Below are positions 49,951 to 60,260 of a stretch of 64,000 nucleotides of DNA, piece by piece. The stretch covers positions 682,001-746,000 of the forward strand of contig WARS01000645.1 of the NCBI GenBank assembly GCA_008933995.1. The letters are read 5' to 3'. How positions within the stretch are numbered: the first letter of the stretch is position 1; each line of letters opens with the position of its first letter. The notes below the pieces were generated by a model that saw only the letters and a program-made list of their open reading frames with translations, did no database searches and had not been told where the DNA came from. Source of the stretch: Datnioides undecimradiatus (taxonomy: Eukaryota > Chordata > Actinopteri > Lobotiformes > Datnioididae). The translations under genes and the position numbers were made by a program.

Positions 49951-49976
49951 TTTTTTTTTTTTTTTTTTTTTTTTTT
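49951..49976. repeat. Poly-T tract
   Basis: 26 consecutive T. No retroposon body or target duplication was recognised beside it, so it is reported only as a homopolymer. Confidence 0.97.
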
Positions 49977-51139
49977 ACTACAGACGGGGCTTGACTCATG
50001 GGGAAAGAGAGGTGGGATAGTGCCCTTTTTAGAAATCAAAATACCTGCTCAAGTGCAGACTAATTCATTGTTAGATGTGGGTAATTTACACACAAGCTTT
50101 GTGAAGTCTCAGCATATTGCGAGCAACTCAGTTTTAAAGTTTTGTAGAGTGTTTTTCTATAAATGAGTAAAGTGTATTTCCTACATTCCCAGTTTGTGGG
50201 TGGATGTAAGTTAGGGGTTTATGGTGGTTTAGAAACATCAGTATAGCATGGCTGACATCTGTGTCCTCTTTATTTTTGGACCACTTGAAAAGCCCACATA
50301 GTAGAATGATGGATGAAGTGATAAAGTTGGAGGGTAGACAAAATGAAAGGAGAGGAATCTATTTCTGGGAAGCAGTCTGCTATCTGCTAACTCACAGACA
50401 ATTCAGAGGAAGTATTGCGGCAGATGTTCGTAATTTGTGACCATGCTTAATGTTTTAAATGGAAAAAACAATTGAACTATCTCTTTTCTTTTGGCCTTTT
50501 TGCACTGATTTAGGTTGATAGAGAGGTTAAAGCCTTGTCATCTGATGAAGGAGCAGCTCCACAGTCTGTCATCATTAATCACTGGGGCTGTCAAGCTGCA
50601 CCCTGGACTCACTCAGACCAACCAGGGAGACCAGCTCTCATCTCCAAGAACAATACCCAGAGACTTTTTATATATTACAGCAAAATATGTCTGTACACTC
50701 TGGGTTTAATTTAGAGTGCTAAATAAAAAGAGCTGTGGTAACCAAGAGATTAGAGAAGCAGAGTTGTTCTGTGAACGATGAATTCTCTGGTTGACTGAGG
50801 AAGTGTGGGTGGGAATAGTGAATGAGTAACCTCCCCCTCTCTTAAGTCTCCTTTGAGCAGGACATTTGGCCCCCAGTTTCTTTCTTGGCTGTTCTGGGCC
50901 TCTCTGAGGTGTGAAACCAATATAACTGACAGAAAACAGCACGATTCAGCTTAACTCTTGTAAAAATAACGATTTGGCAGTGAAAAGGCCAGAAACAAAT
51001 GAAGGGAAATAATTGAGGTCTGAAAGGAAAGAAAACATAGATATTGGCTACATGAATGAGTAATGTTGAAGGGACTGTATGAAAATTATTGGGCTTGGGA
51101 GGGAGGCTGAACCTTATGTTTCACTTTTTAACAAGACTA

Positions 51140-51360
51140 GGAGTCTGTAGGTATGCTCCAACTGTGAGGCTGATAACAGTGGTGCTTTAAGTTATAAGCT
51201 AACTAATGACATTGCTAATACCACCTTATTGTTATGTTGACAGTCTTTAGCATGTTAGCATGCTCACGTTAATAATTAGCACTAGACAGAAACTATAGCT
51301 GAAGCTGAGGGAAATGTCATTAGTACTGCAAGTTATTTGCTGGTACATAGGTATAAATGA
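51140..51360 (+). repeat. Interspersed repeat, family A related
   Basis: Contains TTAGCATGTTAGCATGCTCA and GCTGAGGGAAATGTCATTAG. The TGTTAGCAT phrase and the order of landmarks relate it to 14341-14430. Ends approximate. Confidence 0.55.
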
Positions 51361-53450
51361 CACTTTTCTTAATTTTCGGGATTTTCAATGATTCTGAATT
51401 TGAATTTTTGAATGATGAATGATTTTGAATTGGTGATAGATCAATATCAGCTTGTTGCCTACAATACATGATGTACAATGTAACACTACAATGTTAGGGT
51501 TGTATCTTTTATTGGACCATTATTGTCTAAATGAATTTAAAATTTAAAAAAATCTGATATCAAAAACCACTTCCAAAAACTTATAAATATTAAGATATAT
51601 TAAATTCCGTTTAGCAAATATAAAAAAATACACACCCCTTCCTCTTTCTTAACTCCCCAAAATAATTTATACAGGATTACACAACAACTACAACTACAAC
51701 TTTATATTTATATTTTTTTCCTCAAGATCAAACCACATGCATAAACATAATGTGATGTAAATGTGTGGTACCTGGGCAGGTTGATGTTATACATCAACAG
51801 AGACAAACAGTATGCCAACCTAGATGACAAAGAGATTTCATTGGTCACCAATAGGTGGCATCCCAGTCAAACACTATACAACCACAACACCTTTGGTGGA
51901 GTAAACTCGGCTGCCTGGGAATACTTAAAAAGCAAAATTGCAATCCATCCAAGAAATGGGAAAACCATCTCTCCCACCAAATATCCTCTAAGATAAACTC
52001 CAAGACATTGGAGTGAAGCTTTGACTGTGAGTCAAGTCAAGTCAAGTCCTACATTATAGTATTAGCATCCAACTCATCTCTCAGACTCAATAAACTAAGT
52101 GTGTCTGTTTTCTGGGCCATAACTGGCAACATGAAACCTCCAGAGTGGGCTTACATGATCTCATGCCCTCCTGCCGAACTCAGACACACCAGGACAGCAT
52201 CTTAGACCATTGAAACAGGAGCGCTCTCTCTGGTTACAACAGGGACAGGCTGTTTTGAGCCATGTGGGTCCCTTGTCAGAGTTGTGAGTGACCATCGTGG
52301 GTCATCTATACTTCCCCAAGGGTGTCACAGTGTCAGGTTGCTAGGAAATGGCATATTACCACTGCCAATCATATGGCAGATGTGGTAACTTGAGCGACTG
52401 TCAGGACATCATCTTGAACACATACGGGAAGCGGCACTTTGACTCTGATGCTTATCAGGATCCTACAGCATGTATACATTACAGCCTGATAGGTTTGGCT
52501 TTTCCATCTTGCTGCAGCCTTCCCCAGTGTCGTCATTTTTGTGAAACACACCATCAGACTAAATCCACAAGCTTTCACTAAAGATGCTGTTGCTTTAAGG
52601 TGACACTGCATTTAGCGCAGAGCAAAGGAATGTGAGCTGTATCCCTGTGGTCTGGTCATAAGCCACTGTCGACACAGTGAAAAATTAGCGGAAGTAAAGC
52701 ACACCTAAAGTCACATCAATCATCTGATTCTTTCACAGTAAAAATAGCCACTGGTACAAATCCACTCAGCATCAAAGCCATGCTGACATGTTTGCTGACA
52801 AAAGTTTACGTCTTCTTTTCACCATGTCACATCTTGTTCCCCTTAAGGCTGGAGTGTACTCCATCAGAAGTAGTTCGAATGAAGTTGAAATGTGTTTATA
52901 GTTGTTCTGAGTGGCCACAGTTGAAGGAAAAGCCTGCCTTCATAGAGAGGGGGAAGATGAGGTTCAAATATGGGGAAAAAGAGGAATGTTTTCAGACATT
53001 TTCTCCTGGAAGACATTATAAGTCTTGGTTGTTCACATAAAAAAAACACAAGAAAGTGCTGTGTCAAGAATGGAAACACTGAGCTGAGGAGGAAGTTAAA
53101 GTCTGAAGGTCAAGTCAGAAAATATATAGTGGATATTTCTCTTTTTCTGAGAGAAGTATTGCTCAAAATGTCCAGAGATGTTAGTGCTTACACCATGTTT
53201 TTGTTGTAAGATGAGAAATATCACTTTTAAAGACATATTTTGTTTGTGTATGGAACCACAATGCAGCAATTTCAATGACAAAAGGTCAATTGAAAGTGAA
53301 GACCTGCAAAAGACTCACCCCCACAAGCTGAGAATAAATTGAAATGACAACAATTAAACAATAAAATTGTGTGGGGTTTTTTTTTTTTGGTTGCTGTTGA
53401 GATATTACGTTTTCCTGCCCAATTAACCAGAGAAATGAAGACAACAGAAT

Positions 53451-54811
53451 ATACATCTTCAGTGTGATTTATTTAACAAAATATGACCTCCCCTTTAACT
53501 GGATACCACCGCAGGGTATTCCAATTTTACAAAAAATATCACATCTCATTTTTATTGATTTGTTGTGGAAATAAAAAAAATCAAAAAGCTGAGGAGTTCA
53601 AAGAGACTGTGAGAGAGATGTGATTTCAACATTCATCATTCTCAAAAAAGTGTTAAGACACAACATAATCAACATCTGTCATCTGGCTTCCCACATGTCT
53701 GCTCAGAGGACTGTAAAATGAGAATAGATTTATATGGTAAACATGAAAGCCAGATTCCGGGTAAAAAATAAATACAGCTTCTCAGTAGGAATAAACAAAA
53801 CATAAGGAATCAAAACAAATCATCACAAACCATGGGGCTGAATAACCAGTTATGTGTGTATGCTGTATCAAACTTCCATGCATCTCTCGCAGGGAGAAAG
53901 CGACTCTGGTCAGACTTACATCAGTCCGTGGCTGCAGTGTACTGCCGTCCCTGCCACACTACATTTTTCTGCACTAAATAATCATCATTTGCAGCGAGAA
54001 CCCTGAACATCCAAGTGCTATTACACAGTGTCCAACCGTCAATTTGCCAAGCCCATGAGGCGGCAGGAGTCACCAAAGGGCAGTCATGTCTGTTGCAAAA
54101 GTATCCCAGCAATGTGTAGACATGCAAGAGCCACATGTGTCCTCTGATCTTTAGGAGTGGAGCTTAATTCAAAACACCAAATCTCATATATTATGTATAA
54201 AGAAAGTGTGAAGATGCACTCAAGTCAAAATCCAGGACTTCTATCGTTCCCATCCTAGTTCCACTTGAATCCAGTCTTAAGTCAGGAGGAGGCAGCAACG
54301 TGCCGCAATTAAGTACAAACTTAAAGTAATAGTTCAACAAAAGAAAGGAAAAATATGCTTATTAGCTTCCTGGTAATGAGTTTGATGAGATGAAAAATAC
54401 CCCTAGTGTATCTTTCGATTAAATGCAAGGCTACAGGCAGTTTCAGGTTAGCTTAGCTTTGCACAAAGACTTGAAACAGAAGGAAACAGCTAGCATGCCT
54501 CCCTCCAATATGGAGCTCCTCATTAGAATGTTATATAACATTTGTTTAATCCACAAAAAAACTGTAAAATGTAAATTTGACATTTTATGAGGGGGTCATA
54601 TATGGGGCTGTTTTTTGGTCGTAATTTCCTGGAGTCCCATCTTGTCACCTGGAAACTGGTGAAACTGTTTCCATCTGTTTCTAGTGTTTGTGCTAAGCTA
54701 AGCTAAGCTGGGGTGCGATGAGAGTCTCCTGATCAAACCCCCTGCTAGAAAGCAAATAAGCATATTTCCTAAAATGTCAAACCTGTCCTTTGAATAGATG
54801 TAGATGGTGCA
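53451..54811 (-). other. znf703: Probable znf703 3' untranslated region
   Basis: Downstream of the znf703 stop there are two minus-strand AATAAA signals (plus TTTATT at 53551-53556 and 53468-53473), predicting a 3' UTR of about 1.3 kb. A family C repeat fills its first third. Transcript end is inferred from motifs only. Confidence 0.45.
54325..54790 (+). repeat. Interspersed repeat, family C, just after the znf703 stop codon
   Basis: Starts AAAGTAATAGTTCAAC and carries GTTAGCTTAGCTTTGCAC, GAAACAGAAGGAAACAGCTA and GCTAAGCTAAGCTAAGCTGG. Related copies are at 35825-36070 and 44270-44460. Its right edge is about 20 bp from the stop codon of znf703, so it is probably transcribed, in antisense orientation, as part of the 3' UTR. 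Confidence 0.65.
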
Positions 54812-57544
54812 TCACTGGTAGCCTAGAGCAGATGCAGATCCAAGTCTTTGACTGTAAAGAGCGTAATGAGGGTAGTACGGGCCTGTGGTGGGCAGGGAGT
54901 GCAGGGAGATGGAGGAGGGTCCAGGGGGCAGATGGATCTTACTGTATGGGTGATAGCGGGCTAAACCCAGGCTGGGTGGAGGCCTGAGGGAGAGGGAGCT
55001 GGGCATGGAACCTGGACTGCTCTGGTGGGGGAGGTGAAGGTGACACGAGGCAGGTCCAGAGGAGGAAACAGAGAGCAGCTTACTGTCCATTCCTACAGGC
55101 AGAGCTGTGTGTGTGCGGAGGTGAGCCAGGAGCTCCTCTGATGTGGCGAAACGTTTGTCGCAGGGGCCCCCAGCCGAGACCCAGTTACAGGCATGGGGTA
55201 GGGGGTCATTGGGTAGCATGAAGCCATACGTGTAGAGGGGATGTGAGAGGGAGGACGACACGCTGGATGACAGAGAGCTTTGGTGGAGTGAATGGAGGGG
55301 GTGAGAGGGATACACCAATGGGAAGTTTGATTTGAGCGAGGAGGAAGGGTCATGGATGCAGGAGTTGCAGTTGCTTCCTCCAAGATGGGGTACACTTGGA
55401 TAGCTTAGACAGTAGGGGTCCCTGCATAAACCCTGCATGAAAGAAGGAGGGGAGGCACCCGTGAGAGGGCTGGAGCTTGGGTGCTTTCCTGGAACTCCCA
55501 TACTTCCAACGCCAAGGCTCGACTTTGTGGGATCCAGACCAGGAACAAACTGAGAAGGGTAACCTGCGTAAGCCCCGACTACAGATCCATGGTAGCCCAT
55601 ATTAGAGGAAGGCAGGGGGAAGAGTGGTTGGCTCGTCTTATAAGGAGAAATAGGTGTAATGCGCCCAGGGCCAAGGTTCAGCTGTGCAGACTCTGCTTTA
55701 CCTCCCTCATGGTTAGAACCACCGTCTGAGCTGCCGTTACTGCAGTTTGTGCTGGCTCTAACGTGGCTGGAGTTTGCATCGTGTGGACTGTCTGAGGTGC
55801 TCTTGTTTACGTCAGCGTCTTTTTTAGGATGAGGGTTATTGCTGCTTGTGCTGGTGGGACTGCCCTGCTCATGCGCAGTTTCTCCATTCGGGGTCTGGGA
55901 GTGGGACGTGGGCTGTCCACCAGGAGACTGGCTCTGTTTGTGAGGCGCCGGCTGCTGCTGTGTGTGTCCTGGTGGGGCGACGCTGCTGGCCCCAGAGCTA
56001 GGTGAAGCAGCGTGGGGTGGATAGGACTGCTGGCCACTGGTTGAATTTCCATTACTGGTCACATTATTGCTGGGTACCCTGAACCCAACTTTATCACTGC
56101 TGCTGCTGTTGGAGTTGCTGCTGGTAACTCCATCTCTGCGACAGTCTCCGCTGCCTTTGCTGTAGGGCTTGAAGCTACACTTCTCCTCCAGGGCGGGGCG
56201 GTGCTCCCCAAGCTTCAGACTGGAGACTGATGACCGACTGCTGGGCTCCTTGTCCCCCTGACTGCAGGAGGAGCCCAGCTTGGAAGAAGAGGGAGGATCT
56301 GGTTTACCAATCTGAGAGCAGGTCTGAGCCAGCAAGGCCAGTGGACTCTTCTTTGCATCCAGCTACAACAAAATATAGATTGTGATTAGCTCTGTGGTTT
56401 ATTTTACTGGAGTCTGCCCAGACAATTTCGCTTTCATGCAGAAAAATGGGCGAGAACCCAGGCAACATGAAACAAGCATGCCCCCTGGCCTGTAAACAGT
56501 TGGCGTATTTGTAAGAGGGCTGCAACTGACAAGTTAATTAGCAATTAACAATGTGACAATGAGTTTATCATTTAATCTATAAAATGACAGAAAACACTGA
56601 AAAAATGTCACATATGATTTCCCAGTACCTAAGGGGACTTCTTACCTGTTTATAGAGCTCAAGCGATTAGTCAATGAATCATTTAAAAGGCAACCATTTC
56701 AATGATTAGTTACTGGTTTCAGTCATGCTTTTAAATATAATCATTTGAAGAAAAAAATGACAAATATTGTCTGCCTCCAGCTTGTCACGTAAAACTATTT
56801 GCTGCTTTTTCTTTATCATATTTAAACAGAGTATCTTTGGACCTTGGACTTTTGGTTGAACAAAAGAAGACATTTAAAGAGAACACACTGAGCCCTAAGA
56901 AAGTGTGAACACTCACTGATTAAACCAAAAAAAAAGCCAAGTTGATTTTATAGAGATTAGATTTTTTTTTCAGCAAAATCTGAGTCATTTATCACAAAAG
57001 TTGCTTAATAATTTTCTGCTGATCGACTATTAGATTAATCGACTAAAGTTTTCATTTGCCTGCTTGAGTGGGTTAATATGATTAAGGATCAGTAATCTGT
57101 TATGTAATGTGTATGATACTCATAACTCCGTCCTTGAAGTCAGAGTTAAATGTGAGGTCTGATACATATTTGCGACTGAGCAATTTAAACTGTCTTTGTT
57201 GTCTCTACGGACGTCAGTGCAGTCGATTAAGAGGCATCTTTACATTTTCTCAACACTGCAGAATAAAATAAGTCCTCTGTAAATAATCAATATATGCCTG
57301 AAAGGATAATAAATACCTCGATGCTCACTGGTGCGGACGTCAGAGGCTGCAAATATTCCGGGTGTAGCAAGTGTCCAGTGTGCGCAGTCAACATCTTGAT
57401 AACTCGGATAGGAAGCCGCTTTGCCTGGCGAAGGGGGTCCAAAGGGGTCAACAAAGAGACCACAGCACCGGGACGAGACTTTGTTGTGTCGCTGGTCTCA
57501 CTGATCCGCTTACTTACTGGACCCGCAGCAGGGAGATATTTCAT
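54812..57544 (-). CDS. znf703: Zinc finger protein 703 / Nlz1, NET-family repressor (2 exons, 592 aa)
   Basis: Exon 1 is 57544-57317 (76 codons) and exon 2 is 56362-54812, joined in phase 0 by a GT..AG intron of 954 bp. NET proteins are nuclear transcriptional repressors acting with Groucho/TLE and histone deacetylases in hindbrain, eye and epithelial development. Exon 1 carries DPLRQAKRLPIRVIKMLTAH, then LLHPEYLQPL. Exon 2 opens with the Sp-like motif SPLALLAQTC (82-91), followed by FKPYSK (140-145), a long Ser/Pro/Asn/Gln-rich middle, GAYAGYPSQFVPGLDP, and one atypical zinc finger (C468, C477, H490, H494). The protein ends ASALGYQ, as all NET proteins do. Human ZNF703 is about 590 aa. GYHGS, QFVPGLDP and the QGLCRDPYCL region match ZNF703 better than ZNF503. 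The ATG at 57544 is the only in-frame ATG after an upstream stop; its context is weak. Confidence 0.95.
54850..54940 (-). other. znf703: C-terminal Tyr/Pro/Ser region of Znf703
   Basis: The last 30 or so residues (TTGPYYPHYALYSQRL, then SASALGYQ) are the near-invariant NET-family tail and place the end of the gene with confidence. Confidence 0.85.
55104..55192 (-). other. znf703: Atypical C2H2 zinc finger of Znf703
   Basis: Residues 468-494 have spacing C-x8-C-x12-H-x3-H (CNWVSAGGPCDKRFATSEE, then LLAHLRTH). The first gap is 8 residues rather than the usual 2 to 4, the hallmark of the NET family. Both Cys and both His are present. Confidence 0.92.
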
Positions 57545-57998
57545 TGGAGAGAGGGCGCTGCGCCTTGAGGGATGTGCGTTACTTTTAGTGCGAAATAGTG
57601 TTTAGAGGTGATGCTTAAATGTAATCCATGCGGGCACCAGTCATGTCCCATAAAACAAGAAAAAAAATAGTACGAAGGAAATAAAAACGGCTGGACGTCC
57701 TCAAATGTCCTGAAGGATGGAGGAGCCTCTCAGTTCGTCTGAAGCATCTTCACATCCGACACAAACCCACTCCCACTCCAGCACAAACACAAAAACTCCA
57801 CCGTGTTGCAGAGTGCAAAAAAGACACAGCGTCTCTTCTGCGAAGGCAGAAAACACCAGAGTTTACTTTATAGATTCCAAGTGTTGAGAGGAAACGTCCC
57901 ACTGCGTGTCTCCAGTCCGGACTTCAGCAGCTCACTGATCACAACAGGCAGACTTCAAAGTGTCCTCTGGGTGGCCGCATCAGTAATGAGATGGGCGG
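57545..57998 (-). promoter_or_regulatory. znf703: znf703 5' UTR and core promoter
   Basis: A minus-strand TATAAA lies at 57867-57872, about 325 bp upstream of the ATG. It would place the start site near 57838 and give a 5' UTR of about 290 nt. A GC box (GGGCGG, 57993-57998) lies further upstream and CpG density is raised from about 57300 to 58050. Motif-based inference. Confidence 0.55.
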
Positions 57999-58194
57999 AG
58001 AAGACGCGCATGAAGGCGGAGCGACGGCCTCCTCCAAGAGACAATCCCTCCGCCCCATTGACATATTTCAGGGATCTTTTACTAAAATATAAGCAACACA
58101 AGCAACACTACAGTATAAGAATCCCTCATAATATAAACATATATGCTACATCATTCGTAGTGATATTATTTCCATTATTTGAAATCTGCTGGAA

Positions 58195-58330
58195 TCTGCA
58201 AAGTAAGTTAAGGTATCAAATAAATGTAGCTGAGTAAAAATACAGTACTTGCAAGTGGAAGTAAAAAGCAGCATATCATGGAAATACTCAAGTAAAGCAC
58301 CTCAAAATTGTGTTTAAGTGCAGTACTATG
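58195..58330 (-). repeat. Interspersed repeat, family D, upstream of the znf703 promoter
   Basis: Reads AATACTCAAGTAAAGCACCT then CAAAATTGTGTTTAAGTGCA, the reverse complement of the landmarks at 20930-21000. It begins about 320 bp upstream of the TATA box. Confidence 0.7.
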
Positions 58331-59106
58331 GTAAATTTACATCTCACCACAGTATTTATTTTGGCAATAAAAAGGGATCTGCACTCATTACCTTCAGAGA
58401 ATTGCATTTCTGACAGTATCATTATGTGTAACTGTAAAAAATATATATTTTCTGTATGTGCAGCTTCACACAGCATCAACATGCAACCATGAAATTGTTT
58501 TTTTTTCCACTTGGGGGTAGCGCAACAAGCAGTAAGGTAACACTGTCTAAAATTATGGCAAACAAGCTGTAAATTACACATCCAACAGAGTCCACCTGGT
58601 GAAAATACACAAGCCCAGTATTTACTGTCTTTTTGTTTGTTTTCAGTCTCCCCCTGTGGGGGGAAAAAAATCCACCTTTTTCGCTTACAGATGCTCCACT
58701 ATGCTAACCAGCTAGTCGTTCACATTTGATTGATGCAATGAAAGTGAATCACAATGGTATGAAAAACACTAAAGGAGAGTTGGTTGATAATTCGTAATTG
58801 GTCATGACTACGAGAGATACTTGTCACATTATATACGTGGTCGTTTGATCCATTGTTCAACAGTGTCACTCTGTAAAAACTACATCTAAAATGGTGATTA
58901 AGTAAAAGTATGTATTACCAAAATGCACTTATCTTTCATGTATTTATAAACTGGAAAGTTATATGGCAAAACATGTTGGACAGATTGTTTACTTGATCAG
59001 GAGATACACAAACAAAAAGCATTAAATTGGTATATGCACAAAACGTTGTCAACCATGACTAAGAGAAAAGAACTGATCTCACACGAGTTTCGGGCTTCAA
59101 ATACAG

Positions 59107-59141
59107 CCTAATCATAGACAACGCAGGCTAATCATAGACAA
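59107..59141. repeat. Short direct repeat
   Basis: CTAATCATAGACAA occurs twice, 20 bp apart (59108-59121 and 59128-59141). Confidence 0.85.
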
Positions 59142-60129
59142 ATCATGAGCATTGAATCATAAGGTCCACTCTCAGTGTACAGTTTTAAGAGGTTGAACAT
59201 CAAATGTTTGACATATGACCGTGCAGTATTTAAACTTCACGGTTAGTCTAAATGAAACCGCACAATCACGGATACAAGGAACACTAAACTTTACTCAAAA
59301 TGTCAGCTGGAATCATATAATTTCCAGTTCATGAAAGATCTAAGTCCACTGACAACTTCACAGAGAAGGATACTATGAGTGTGCTGGGATGCGGTGCATA
59401 AACCCCTTATTAAAACTAAAAATGCACTTTTGTGAGTGTAATGATGCAGAGAACAAAGTCAGTGAGCAGTGGAAATAAGTCATATGGTCACATGAGTCAT
59501 CCTTCACTCTGTTGTCAACAAGCAGATGAGTAGACGCACGGCAAACACCAAAAGGGGTTTACTAGTCCAGATGCTTGTTTTTCATAGCAAAGGGTCACGG
59601 TGGCTGTTATGGCTCAGGGTGCAGTTCTAGCACAGAGAAGTGAGGCGTGAGCCGCAATTTGCTCAAAAATGCAATCCTTCTCTGAGTCACAACTCAGTCA
59701 AATCCAAACACGCAGACATGGTATACATATTTTTAGAATCAGGGTGACTTACATTTATATAGAATATCATTACATCCAAAATCACAAATATATTTGCTTT
59801 CAAATCATAAGTAAAAGATGCTCCTCATGACGACAGACCTTGCCTTACAGTCATCACTTTTTTCAATTTTCTTCAGTAATGCTACTTTGTAAAGAGGAGC
59901 TGCTAATAGCTAACTCAGTATACTTTTAATGGTGCCAAAATATAAACAAGTACAGGCTAAAAAGTGGGGCTCAAGATGAGGCAGACAGCTAACTCACTGA
60001 CTCCAAGGTAAAATCACTTCCCGTTTACATCCCAAAAAGTGCCAAAAATATGAAAATGTGAAGAATGATAATGCGCAGAATCAAATCAGATAGTCTATTA
60101 ATATGTTTAAAGTCATTAGGATTCATTCT

Positions 60130-60260
60130 CTGAGGACCATGTCGGGAGACAATGTCACCACCAGGTTTGAAGACAATCCATCAAACAGTTGTTGAGATTT
60201 TTCAGTCTAGACCAAAGTGATGGATCGACCAACATTTCTATCCCTACAGTCATGCTACTA
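60130..60260 (+). repeat. Interspersed repeat, family B
   Basis: Contains AAGACAATCCATCAAACAGT, TGTTGAGATTTTTCAGTCTA and GACCAAAGTGATGGATCGAC. Related to 6255-6345. Ends approximate. Confidence 0.6.

Larger units (their letters stand above)
43439..53450. other. Gene-free interval between gramd2b and znf703
   Basis: No exon is recognised on either strand. Repeats of families A, B and C, an AC microsatellite and a poly-T tract are listed separately. Blocks near 45150-45800, 49540-49960 and 50480-50680 are of higher complexity and G+C, with no repeat-like phrases; they are candidates for conserved regulatory DNA (see findings). Confidence 0.6.

Noticed and set aside
49951-49976. Poly-T tract considered as the tail of an inverted SINE or processed pseudogene
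   Set aside because: No retroposon body, tRNA-like head or target duplication is visible beside it.
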